From Megaustenia siamemsis (lineage: Eukaryota > Mollusca > Gastropoda > Stylommatophora > Ariophantidae): a stretch of DNA of 64,000 nt. Both the position numbers and the translations under genes were made by a program. Below the pieces are notes generated by a model that had not been told where the DNA came from, searched no databases, and saw only the letters and a program-made list of their open reading frames with translations. Of the stretch, positions 46,801 through 60,700 are shown in pieces; within the stretch, counting starts at the first letter, position 1; each line of letters begins with the position of its first letter. The stretch spans positions 20,344,115 to 20,408,114 of the forward strand of contig JAVIAB010000160.1 of the NCBI GenBank assembly GCA_032433765.1, given 5' to 3'.

Positions 46801-49800
46801 TACAACAGCTTAACATAAAATGTTATGGCGAGATCCAGATAACGTTTATTCTTCTAAATCTCTCTTCTACAAGTTAATTCAGGGCTAAAAATTATGCATC
46901 AAATACTTTGTGTATTTGGTTACTATGTATGGCACCAAGTTGTTAATGTCATCCTCTACTTCTAGACACATTATATATGCTAGAGGGATTAGATGATTAA
47001 ATCCTGCCATCAGCCTCCACTTCACTTCAACAATTTTTATCTACTTGAGATAATGTCATGTGGAAGATGAGTCATCGGTTATGGCTGCAAACTATTGTGA
47101 CAGGTGGCAAGCAGTATTGACAGAAGGCATAAGGGTAGAAGAAAAATAGTTATGTGAGAGGCCGAACACAGTTTTTCCATGCAATTATTTGCCAATGGGT
47201 GTGCTTTTCCAAAATCGGTCTGCATAGTCATAACAGGCACGTTATCTGTAAACAGACAATCTCAAGTAACACCTTAAATCAGTGTCTTATGAGACAAAGA
47301 TTTCTATTATTATTCTTACTTTTAGTCTAGTATTAGCCAGTTCTGACTGCCTCAGCCATGGCTGATCAGATCTAACACCATGCAACTCTATAACTCTTTA
47401 GATGTTCTACTATAAAATTAGGTTTTATGCACTAAAACTGTACCAGTAGAACACTTGTACAAATTTGTACATAAAGTGGTAGAGGAGCTTGTGTCCCCAT
47501 ATCCAGAACAACTGTTCCAGTGGTAGCAATGCTACCAAGTAATTACATAAGCTGGACATGTGGAAATCAGATGCACTGGGCTACATGTCTAACTAAACAG
47601 TGCAACGTAATTCTCTCTATGAAGATATCACCATCTAGAAGAAAGCAATGTTGTGTCCCACCAATCAGCGAGAGTGGTTGGCCCCTCAACCTCAAAAGGG
47701 TCCATCCAGTGCTACTGGTGGTCAGCTTCCTCTATGTTGTGGAATCAAGACACAGAGAAAGGGCAAGAGCTATTGACCATATACCAACACTGAATAGAAG
47801 GTTCTTGTGACCAGTACCATACTGAGACAAGCTGTATAGAGATGTCACCAGCCTTGAGCTGACGAATCCTTTTTCCGATCTTATTAATATCGATGTCTTA
47901 AGGTGTGCGCAGAAGAATATTCTAACTTTTAGACATTTTATATAGCTAGACATACTGACAAATCTTCCTCTAGTGCTTGTAGAATATTCACAAACTTGAC
48001 ACTGCTAGTAGTGGCCTGGACACCTTATTATACAATAATCTAATTCCAACTACTTTTCTTTTGATGTTCACTTGGTATTTCATGTAGCCTATCATTATCA
48101 TAACTGTAACCTGTATTCCAACATTCTTGACTGATCTTCATTACTATCCTCGCAGTAACTCTGCCTGGAAATGGACTCATTTTAATTTCACATGACTATA
48201 AACTTCACTTCCCAATCTCATTTTAATTGTTCATATGTGATCTAAGCTCACAAAACTATCACCAACTGTAAAGTGAACCAATTTTAACTAACACTTTCTT
48301 ACTGCCCTCATTTCCCAAACACTGTCACTGTGTCTGCTGACTTCAACACTACAATCAAAATATGAAATTCATTAACATCACTGAAGCGGGAATGTCAGGA
48401 CATTTTTTTTTTAACTTTCAAACACAGCTGTTTATTTTAAAACCAAAGTAGCATTTTAGTTATAATCCTAAAAAATTGTACAGCCCTTTATGTCTTGGTC
48501 TGCTACATTCTCCTCATTCTTAAAATTAATATTTGGAGTGGTTCTATTTTTGCCACTACACAAACAATATTTAACTCTCGGGCGTAATTAATTTTTCTGC
48601 TAATTCTTCTTCAGCTGTTGCTATGCATTTAGACATTTAGACCAGCTTAGCTCACAAACAAGTCCGTGCATTTGAGATCATCATCGTGGTTCTGCTTATG
48701 ATATATTTTAGTACATGCTTGGGACAAGAAACATTAAAGTATTTACTTATCTGAAACTTTCTTATATTTTAGAATAAATGTCTTGATAAATGTTGATTGC
48801 ATTAATAAATTATGTAAAAACACAGTTAACATGAATATTCAGTTCATTTGCAATCTTTCTAAATAAGTATGTATCTAATTGGCATTTTTTTGACATTCAA
48901 AATAAATGATCACCTAGAAAAATCAATAATTGAGGATATCCTTTTTGAAAAGTATGGACAACAAGGCCTCTTTACAGACTACATTCACTAATGTAATCTA
49001 TCTATCTTATCTATCTATCGACGGGCGTAGCTGGCCCGTAAGGCGTAGACCCAGATACTCTTTCTCTTATCTAAATTTGTATTCCAGTATTTTTTAATCC
49101 TTGTATATCTTTTATCAAATCTTTGTCTCTGTTCTGTGCATGCAACTCTATCTTAATGAGGGAGCCGATTCCTGCTACTCTTGCCTCTCTGATCAATGTT
49201 CTTCTCATTGTCTCTCTGGGTCGGTCTCAATTAATGTAGACTATAGCTTAGCTTTTTTTTTTTTTTTTTTTTTTTTGTAATTAGAAATATTTAGAAATAT
49301 TCAGACTGACAATCCAGAGAGTGACATCTTCCTCTTGATGGCCACTTGATGATAATGATGAAAGTACATACACTAGTAAAAATCATATAGGTTTTGCTCT
49401 TCACTGTGTAACAAACTGTGGTCATTTATTTATTTTTTTTTTAATTTAACAGGTAAAATTCTTGATGACATAAAAAAGATTGAAGAATATAAAATTGAGG
49501 AAAAAGCATTTGTCGTTGTAATGGTAACAAAGGTATGCTTCACTGTTATATACATTTTATACCCCTAGTTCCATATTGTTTTTTTTTATTTTTATTAGAT
49601 GTCTATATCGCTACATAATTTATACTTAAATTCCTCTGTGTCTACTTCTCTGTTCTCATTTTGCCATATCAATTTATTCAAATAAAATTGACAGCATAAA
49701 AAAAAGCCAACTCTCAGCAATCTATTGTCCTTTCAAGCCGAAGACGGCACATAGGGCAGAACCACAATCTCAAAAACAGAAACCTTGCGTGCCAAAGTGG

Positions 49801-51676
49801 CACATATTGCAGTGGCACATATCACTGCTCTAAAATTATGGCGCTGTTTCCATAACAATACTTTTTACAATGACAGCTTGTCAAGCCATCGATCAACCTC
49901 CTTAATCGCCTCTTACGACATGCCTGGAAGGTCACAATGTCACTATTACCTCTCTCAGCAATGAAAGAGATAAACTGTAAAGTAAAGGTTCTCTCCAAGC
50001 CTTGCTAGGCATATGGGGAATATGGTGTTAGTGACCATATTTTTCTATGATCACGGCATATTTTTGGATTTTGTGGTCGGTATTACGCCAGGCTGCCTTT
50101 ACTTCCCAGAAAAATCTTTGGTACCCATGTTTAGAGTCTGGGTGAACCCAAGAGCCTTATCAGTCCAACAATAATCAGCCACTGCTGGGGATTGAACCTT
50201 GACCCTTTTGGTCAGGAAGCGAGCGCACTAACCACTCAACCACTGAGGCTCCAATAAACTGTAGGTCGTTTTATATTCACTTTTGTGAGCACGTTGGGCA
50301 TTTACTTGAATCTAATACAACATTTTGGTCAATAAATCCTAATTTAATGAAATTATTTATGAAGTGTCTATACAAAGAATTGCACAATTAAAGTAATAAA
50401 ACAGATCAAGGAATTTAAACACCTGAGAACGATGTTAATTTGAGATGGTAGATGCACTAACAAAAGTGAGATGCAAAATATCAGCTCAGGCAAAGGTGGA
50501 GTTTCAGTGAATGACAAAGATATGCTGTCCATTTTTGTCAATAGAAATAAGTAAAAGAGTCCTTCATTGTTGTGTGGAGCCAGTCTTGATGTTTGAATAT
50601 GAATTCTGGCAAGGATCATTGGCAGTTGTAAAGAGTACTTAGGATATTTAAATAGAGGCCAAAGCAAAAAGGACACTAATTTCCAGCATCATTTTTTGGC
50701 CATAACGAAAATGAATATATTGTGATAACTGGAAAAATTAAGAGAAGAAGATGTAGAGGGCAATAGAGAGGAAAGATACATGACAATTTAAGAGAATGTT
50801 TTGGTAGGAAGTCAATAGAATTATAAGCACCTGTTGAGAGAAAAAGTTGTGACGAGATATGATCATCTATGCCAGCATAGCAGAGTACTTGATGCTGAAG
50901 TGAAAGTGAATCAATTTAAAAATTATATATATATATATATTGAGTTATTTGCGGGTCATCATCATTGCACTCCGAACATGTCCATAGGTGCTCAGATCCC
51001 CTCCTCAGCAATTCCCTCAGTGTCCAGTGACTGACGACTCCAGTTCTATGTTGGTTGATAAGTCTTCTTACACGGCCACTAAGTGTCTCATTTCTGGCTG
51101 TGCCCAACTTAACTCCCATTTCCATCATCCGAAGAAGTGACGTGGATCTGTGTTTGTCGAAGTCCTGTGCTCTTCCCACATCTCGGAGGGCATTGATGAT
51201 GTCCGCCCGATCCATTGGTTGCCCATCCTCAACGACAGCGCAGCTAGCCAACCTGTCCGCCCTTTCATTTCCCCGTACTCCCGCATGTCCAGGGACATAG
51301 ACAAAGGTGACCGTACGTATTTTGGATTTCTGCAACGACTCTACCCATTGCATGCGTACAGAGCCCGCCTCCACTTTTTTTTATCATGCTCATCGAATCA
51401 CTCAGTATACATGCGTGGGTGTAGTCTTGTGACTCTAACCATTTGAATGTCTTGGTCACTGCTATCGCCTCCATTGTCATGCTACTCGTGGTCACGACGT
51501 ATGCACCACTGTCTTCGTAGACTATTCTGCCTGCCGAGCGTGCTGTAAATGCCCATGCACTTCTTTGGTGTTGTCTTACAGATCCGTCTGTATAGATGAC
51601 TGGATCTTTCTCATCGGTGTTATCGCAGATGAGGCTGTTGACCTCAGCATTAACCACGACCGGGATCTCATTATTT

Positions 51677-51707
<31 letters not shown>

Positions 51708-54700
51708 AGTAAAGTACCCTGTCACGCCAAGTGGTGTATAGGGAATATGGTGTTAGTGACCATAAATTTTACAGACCTTCGGCACATGACTTTTGGGGTA
51801 ATGTGGTCGGTATTATGCTCATTCCGCTTTACTTTCCCAGAAAAAAATCCGGTACCCATTAAAGGTCGGGTGAACTGGAAGCCATCGGTTGGGATCGAAC
51901 CCTACCTCTTGTTCTTTGTAGTCCAGTTCACTAACCACTGAGCTATCGCAGCTCCCTATATATATATAAAATGGCCTTTTTCATCTTGTGAGACGGTTTA
52001 GTGGAGGCTATTGTGAATTTTTATTTGAGGTTTTTGTCCAAAAGCTTCTCTCGTGGCTGATTCTACCAATGTTTGACAAATGCACTCGACCACAAAATGA
52101 ACAAGTCAGGCCCATTGATCCACAGGGTTTTCCATCCTTTTTCATGAGTCTTTTCTCTTATATGTTTTGCCATAGCACAGTCTCAAATGATGTTATGTCA
52201 TTCCTTACACAGGCTCGCCATGATATGTGATCATTTGCCAGATGTTCCCAGTCATTTTCACAGAAGGAGAAATCATTCAGAGATGATTTACGAATATCTT
52301 TATATCGTAGTTTAGGTCTACCAATTTGTCTTTTTCTTTGTATTAGTTCACCATATTTTATATTGACATTTATTTTATTTGCCATGGTTTGTTTTCTCAA
52401 ATAGCCTAAAGCAGCACCACCTAAACCAGCTGAGACACCTGCTGCAGCAGAAGCACCTGCAAGTTCTGCAGTGGAAGCAGCTGCACCCACACCAACAGTG
52501 CAATGTGAAAAACCTGCTGAGATAACTGCTCCTTCAAGGTACTTTTGTATCTCATTAAAGTGCATTTCCCTTTAATGGGTTTCAGTAAAATAACATATTT
52601 CAAAATATGTGAGGCCAAATTTAGATGAGTAAAATTTGTTATTAAAGAAATGATCATAAGAGAAACAATCAGAACAAAATTAGGAAAAAAAAAGAGATCT
52701 TTATTAAATTATATGGTTTTTGATATATCAAAATTGAAGGAATAGACCTTGAGACAGTTCAGAACTATAACTACCTTGGACATACTATAACCAGTGATGG
52801 AAAATGTACAACTGAAATAAACAAAAGAATAGGAATGGCAAAAAGTAATTTTAATGTTATGAAGGACATACTAACATCAAAACAAATAACACCAAAGCTA
52901 AAACTAAGAATAGCAAAATGTTACATCTTCTCAATATTCCTATATGGTGCTGAAACATGGACATTAGACAAGAAAACAGAACAGAGAATTGAAGCCTTCG
53001 AAATGTGGATTTATAGAAGAATAGGTAGAATTGGATGGAAGGAAAAGAAAACAAACGATGAAGTCTTGAAACAACTAAAAATGAAAAGAGAACTTCTGAA
53101 CACAATTAGAACAAGAGAAATGCGATTCTTGGGCCATGTTAAAAGACACAACAGGCTACTGAAAGTAATCCTGGAGGGGAAAATACAAGGTAAAAGAGGC
53201 AGAGGCAGACCAAGATTAACATGGACGAGTAACATCAAAAGATGGACAAATCAACCGATGACAACCTGCACCATCAAAGCAAGAGATAGAGCAGAATGGC
53301 GCTCCATGGTAGCCAACCTTCGTTGCGGAGACTGCACTCAATGATGATGATGGTTTTTGAGGAACCAGTAAGCTTGAAATTCTTGATGCGTTAATGCATT
53401 TGATAATTACACCTCCTTACATGACATTTGATAGTGGTTTCATAACATGTCATACTAGTCTACCTACATGTCTACCTAATTATTTTGGAAAGCTGCTTTT
53501 ACCTGAGTCATTCTGCATCTCACCTCTTTAATACATCTACCATATGAGGTTAACATTGTTCCCAGATAATTAAATTCATTTACCTGTTTTATTATTGTTC
53601 CACTTGTCTTTATTGTGCTTTGCGGTGATGTTTTTTCTTTATTGCTACCATTACTTCTGTCTTTTTGCTATTAAGGCTGAGTCCTTTATTTTTGCTTTCT
53701 TTCACTATAATGTCCAACATTTCTTTTAACTCATTTTCACTCTTAGCGATTAATACTGTATCATCAGCATACCTTAGATTATTTATACTATGACCTCCAA
53801 TTGTTATTCCAGGCATGCCCCTTATGGATCTTAAAATAATCTCACTATAAATATTAAACAAATCTGGTGACAGCACACAACCTTGTCTAACACCCTGTTT
53901 TATTTGTTGGAACATTCCCAATTGGTTTCCAGTTCTTATGGCCGCTGTTTGTTGCCAGTACATGTTCTTTATTATTCTTAGATCTTTGCTGTCTATTTTA
54001 TGCTTTCTAAAATTTTGATTATTTCTTGGTGCTTCACTTTGTCAAATGCTTTGGTATAAACCATACATAAGTATGGATCTGTTTTCACCTCTATGGCTCT
54101 TTCTACTAAAGAACTTATGATATATATATGGCATTGCTCGTTCCTTTACCTCCAACAAAACCACACTGTTCATCACTAATTTCTGGACTGATTTTGTTTA
54201 GCACTCCTCGCATGACAATTCTTAGTAATATCTTAGTCATGTGACTCATAAGGCTTATTGTGTGATGATCATCGCATTCAATCGCACCATATTTCTTTGG
54301 TAGGGCTATGAATATTGATTTGAGCAGGTCGGCTGGTATATATCCGCTGTTGTAGATATCACTCAATATTTTTGTTATTATTTCTATTCCAAAATCACCC
54401 ATGGCTTTAATCTCTTCTTTAGTTATATTATCTGGTCCAGGTGCTTTGCCTGCTTTCATATTGCGCAAGGCGTCTTCCACTTCTTCTCTGAGTATTTCTG
54501 GTCCTTCTCCATTATCCTTAATATTTACTTCTGTTCATTCATCATTATAAAGATCTTTAATGTATTCTGTCCATCGTTCCCTTATGCTTTCTTGTTCAAT
54601 CAACAGTTCTCCTTCCTTTGATCTTAAACATTCACTTTTTTATTGCGGTTTTCTTCCTGTTAATTCTTCAATTTGTTTGTATATAGCTTTAGCATCTCCT

Positions 54701-57700
54701 TTTTGTTGCATTTCAATCTCTTTGCATCTCTCTTTTAGCCATGCTTCTTTTGCTTCATTGCATTTTATTACAATTTCTTTATTTAATCTCTTATACTCAT
54801 CTTTATTTTCTTTATTTCTTCTTGTTGTATCCATTAGCTGCAAAATGTCACCTGTCATCCATTTCTTTCTTGAATTTGTCCTCACTGGTGGTATGAACTC
54901 TTTTGATGTTTGTTGCATTAATTCTTTTAGCATTTCCCACTGTTCATCATTGCTTTGTATCTTCTCTATTGCATTGTAGCAGTTATGAATTGTGATTTTA
55001 TATTTATCTTGCAGCTTCTTGTCTGATTTTAGTAAATCTAAATTTAACTTGATGTTAACTGAGGCTCGTTTTGTTGTTTTTAATTTTACTCTAAGCTTTC
55101 CCACAACTAGTACATGATCACTATTGCAATCTGCCCCTGGTCTAGTTTTCACACACACCAGACTGTTTCTAAACCTATTGCTTATCATTATGTAATCAAT
55201 TTTATTACGTGCGTTGTCTCCTGGGCTTTTCCATGTCCACAAACGTCTTGGGTGTTGCTTAAACCATGTGTTTCCTATCATCATGTTGTGTGTTCTTGCC
55301 CAGTCAATAAGTTTCTCACCTCTTTCATTCCTCTCGCCTAAACCATAATGACCAACTACTTCCTCAACTCTTTTCTTTCCTACTTTTGCGTTAAATTCCC
55401 CTAGAACTATGGTGTTTTCATGTGATCTGCATTCATGAAGAGCCTCATTTAACTCGTTATAAAATTTATCGTTTCCTCTAGACTGTCTGCTGTTGGTGCA
55501 TAAACTTGTATAAGATTTATGTCTATTGGCTTTCCATTCAATTTCACTAAAAGGACTCTGTCAGATATTGGGTAAACGCCTTTCACTGTTCTTGCCCTTT
55601 CTGCATCCAAGATGATACCTACTCCTCTTTGGTGTTCAGTACCCCCAGAATAGATTATTTTATGTTTATCAGAATACATCTCCCCTGATCCGGTGTATCT
55701 CATTTCACAAAGTCCCAGTAAATGTAAACCCATTCTTTTCATTTCTTGTATGTTTTTAATTTTACCCTTCAGCATGAGTGTTCTCACATTCCAAGTACAT
55801 ATCTTTAGAGTTTGTTTTATCTTTCTTTTGCTTACAGTAGTTTGATTACGATCGGGTATCACATGATGTCCCCTACCGAACGAGGGTTTTCCATTGGAAT
55901 CCCCCTTAATGTTGTTATTGTGATTTCTATTGTTGTGGCGATTCATGATTGAACAAAGAAATTACGACAGTGGTTTTCTGTTGCCTTCCATCGGTTTGTT
56001 TACGGTTGGCTCTGCTAGCCTTTGACTAAAAAGTCTCACCCACAAGGCAGTGGGGTTGTTTTACTTCAGGGTACCCTCCCTTAGCCTTTTACTCTCCCGA
56101 GCTTACCTGCAAGGCAGCAGGGCAGACACAGTTTGTACTGTTTACTGCATACAGTAGCAGGTAAAATCACCTGACCTGACAGAAATATTCCCTATAGTCT
56201 TTATTATTTTGTAAAATGTTAGATTTCTTGTTATCTCAGTCAGGTATAACAATCATCATGTGCTATGCCTGTAATGGTAGGTGTTCTTATATCCATGTTT
56301 TCCTGGCCACTTTTAAAAAATAGTGTTCAAAGGCTCTCTGTGTGCACTGATTTAATTTAAATCATCTTTGTTACCCTTGTTATCTCTCTGTGTCTGCTAA
56401 CATTCTTTTGTAGAACCCAGATTTATGTTGCCTCAAATTATGACTTTCTTATATATTAATCATCTAAGTCACATCAAGTATCAGGACAGAATGCATTTAT
56501 ACAAGGTGTAACTATTTTTTTTACTTCTTATGACAAAGATTAAAGTGTTATATTATATATATATATATAGAGAGAGAGAGATAAATATAAGTGTAGAAAT
56601 GTAAAAAATATTGTACTGACTGCTTATTTTTGATTAATTCAAGCTCTGTCCGAGCACCCCCAGCAGCTGCAGCAGCAGCAAGAACAGAGACAGAGTCTGG
56701 CAGTCTTCAGTTTGCAGAGAGTAATTTAGTTACTGGTCAAGCCTACGAGGACATGGTGCAGCATATCATGATCATGGGCTTTGAGCGGGAAGGTGTAGTT
56801 CGCGCCCTTCGGGCCAGCTTTAATAACCCAGAGAGAGCAGTGGAATACCTTTTGGCGGTGAGAATTTGATATTTTCATTAGTTTAAGGCATTCAATTAGA
56901 TTAGAGGACTGCAATTGTTCTTGGGGCAGGGGCAAAGGAAAGACGCATAACATGGGTTACAGGTCTTGAGGTTTTATACTTGATTAGAATAATTCATTTA
57001 CTTTCCTCTATCTTGTTGCCTTTCAGTGCTGAGGAAAAATGAAATGTTCAGGTCAATAGTGAGTCTTCTTTCTGGAGCTCATCATGATGTCTGCTATTTC
57101 ATTAATCCGTTGTCTTCTAGGTCTGTCTTTTCCACTATGTCTAAACTTTGATTTGGTGTTTCTTAAATATCATTCAGCACTGATAGTACTTAGTAGCCTT
57201 GATAGCTCAGTGGTTAGTGAACTGAAGGACAAGAGGTCAGGTCCGATCCTGATCAACAGCTACTAGGTTCCCCCAGCCTTAAATGGGTACCGGATTTTTG
57301 TGGGAAAGTAAAGTGGCAATTGCATGATACCAACCACATTACCCCAAAATCATGTGCCAAAGGTCTAAAAAAATTATGGTCACTGACACCATATTCCCTA
57401 TACGCCATGTGGCATAATGGGACTCTCTACTACTACTGGCAGTGATCAAACTGTTTTCCTCATATCCCCATTTCTGATTCTGTCTCTTCTAGTTACATTC
57501 AGTATTCTTCTTTTTTCTTAAGTTATTCACTAATTATTTATAATGAGCTGGATTCAGCCTATGGGAATATTTTAATACTCCACATGAACTAGACAAGACG
57601 AGCATAGGCAAAGTAGAAATTCTACATACAGCTCTAATGACATCGGCAGAGTTAAATGCTGCACTGAAAAAAAAAAAAGATAATAAGAGCACAGATATCA

Positions 57701-60700
57701 GACAATACATGGAAATCATCCAAATGAGGTGAGAAGCAACAGTAGCCATGGTGAATGTAAAGACAGAGCTCAGAAAAAACATTGAGAACTAAACAGGGAT
57801 GTATAAAGCTCAGCCAATAGAAATGAAAGAACATGTGTAGATAACCTGACAATGAAGGCGGAGAGAGCAGCAATAGCAGAATACAGTAAAACTGTATAAT
57901 GTAGATGAACACTTTTACATCTAGTTGGGCACTTATTATGATAAAAAAAACTATTGAAACATAGAGACATATAGTCATGAAAGGCCGAACACTTTAAGGA
58001 TATACTTAATCAACCACTAGCACAACATTTTTCTCTAGAGAGCCCAGTGGTGTTGTGGCTGTTGCACTCATCTGCCAATTTGAGGTTAAAATGCCAGTTG
58101 AAGCACACACAAAAATGTGACCTCAGAAAGAAGAATTAATATAATGAAGTTACTAGTACATCATTATCCAATGGTAATTGCTATGAGAATACTGTCACCT
58201 TATCAAGACATTTAAATATTTTACTGCCAACATACCTGTCTCAAAGTTGGATATCAGTTCAGGTTACTTCCCTCGAATGAAATCTTCAGCAGATGACAAA
58301 GTGTGTGCACATTTATTACAAAGACCCATTAAAATGTAAATATTTGTAGAAAATCAACAATTTGTTTGACACATGGTAAATGCCAGACATACGGTTTGTC
58401 ACACTATTGTTGTCAACGTTTTTTATCTGTCTTGAAAATACAAGAAACCCCATTAGCATTTCTTCAAGTACAAACATCTTTTTTTTTTTTTTACCTGGAC
58501 CTGACTTAGAAATAAAAAGACTTATCAGAATATGATCTTAATCAATGCACTGTTTAAAGGCTTAAAGAGAAAGAATTACATTTTCCTACTAATTAGGTGA
58601 ATTTTTAAACTACCCAGAACATTGAAAAGTAAATGGACAATAAAGTGTGTAGATATTGATAGCTCTTATATTCAATCATCATTGTGTGCCATACCAGTTG
58701 GCATAAGCGATCATGTCCTTCTACAATTTTCAATCCACAGTGCATCATATCAATTCTGTTGTTGACTGTTTTCTATGCCAGGACACCAAGTTATCTAGTA
58801 TCTTCTCTCTTTGTTGTCCATGATCACTCTTTCCCTGTATTTTGCCAGTTGTAACCAAGTCCTCCAACTTTTCTTTTCTCATGATGTGCCAGGAAAATGC
58901 TGCTTATTTCTTTCTGATGTTTTATATGAGCTCCTTTTTTTGTGTTGGCCTCTTTGAGAATGCCCTTGTTGGTCTTTTTAGCTGTCCAGAGAACTTTCAA
59001 TGTTCTTCATTCTTATGAGAAATCTCCTCTCTGTGGCCTCTAATCATCTTTTCATTGTTTGTCTACTGATGATGATTCAATAGATAGTCAATACATACAG
59101 AAAAGGATTATTACTTGACTGCTGCTTTTGTGCAGTTATATCACAACTGCTTAGTAACTGCTTGATATTAGCATTGTTACAGTCAGCTTTTTGATCTTAT
59201 GGCATTTTAGGGCATTCCTGATGAAGGCGAAGAGGGATTTGGAAATCAGTCAGCATTGAGAACATCAGGAGAAAGTGAGTCAAATGAGTCAATAAGCTCA
59301 AACCCAACAAACAATGCAGGTGTCTCACAAGTAGAAGGTAATGTATTTGCATGTTTGTCCATGTTTCTTCTATTATTCTCAAAATGGTATGAAACAAGTT
59401 ATTTGCTGTGAACCACTTATCGCACATTTTTGTTATTTGATTACATTTATTGATAAACATTTTTTAGTATTGGGATATTGGAACAGCTAGAGCTAGCCCT
59501 TTTTCTGAACATAATACACTGTCATCAGCACAAATAAAGGATCTTGTACAAAGCATTTTTATTCTTACCTAGTACTACCAGGGCTATACTTGGTCAATCA
59601 CGATAAGCTAGAAGAAAGATCATCTTCATCAAGTCACTTGTCTTTTGCAGAATAATCACCACAGCCCAGCGGAAAGAATCTCTGTCTCTAGCCAGATCTC
59701 ACAATTCTTCTATTGTCATGTTCAAGGTCTCCTTGATGTCTATAAACCACCTTCTTTTTGGTCTGCCCTTATAGTGTCACCCAGGAACCATGCCTTCCAT
59801 TATTGTTCTCTCAACCCTCTGTGGCCATAGTATTTTTATTTCGAAGAAAGATAGTCACTGCAAAATAAGGGAAACGGCTGAAGTGGTGATATGAGACAAA
59901 ATTAGAAATGAGACTACAATATAAAGAAGCTACATAGAACCAGTCTTGAACTATGTACAGAGACAAAATTAGAAATGAGACTACAATATAAAGAAGCTAC
60001 ATAGAACCAGTCTTGAACTATGTACAGAGACAAAATTAGAAATGAGACCACAATATAAAGAAGCTACATAGAACCAGTCTTGAACTATGTACAGAGACAA
60101 AATTAGAAATGAGACCACAATATAAAGAAGCTACATAGAACCAGTCTTGAACTATGTACAGAGACAACTAACAAACTTTTTTGTCTGCTTGGAGAGCATA
60201 AAGGGGCCCCTTATCATATAAGTATAGGAAATATCCAAAATGAGGCTTGGCACAAGGGAGACCTAGAGTGTGTTCTGGAAAAAAATCTGGTACCCATTTA
60301 AGGCTGGGTGAACCAGGAAGAAGCCATCGGTTGGGATTGAGCCCTACCTCATGTCCCAACAAGTACTACTTTTTATTGCAAGGTAGTAGTAACACCTACA
60401 CATTGTTTTGAGCCTCCTCTATATTGCTTCTGTTTCTTTTCTGTTGGTGGACAGATGTACGTGTGTGTAATGATTATTTGTTTTATTTGCTGGAAAAGCA
60501 GCTGTTTTGCTAGTGTTGGTACTTGCTGCTTATAGCCTTCTTGTATTTAGTTGCATACCAATAATTTGTGAAAGGGGGGATAAAAGTTAGATTTGGTTGG
60601 TATATTTCTTGTTGGTATCTACATTTAAGCTAAAAAGACCAAAGAGGCCAACACAAAAAGGGAGCTCTTAAAAAACATCAGAAAGAGCAAACTGGCAAAA

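Noticed and set aside
47520..47810. 96-aa plus-strand ORF as a host exon
   Set aside because: No domain recognised and no fit to RAD23 phases; exons 2 and 3 already join in frame across this intron.
51720..51955. A true tRNA gene in the SINE head
   Set aside because: A and B boxes are present, but the sequence does not close into a cloverleaf by eye and recurs as a dispersed repeat with a long body.
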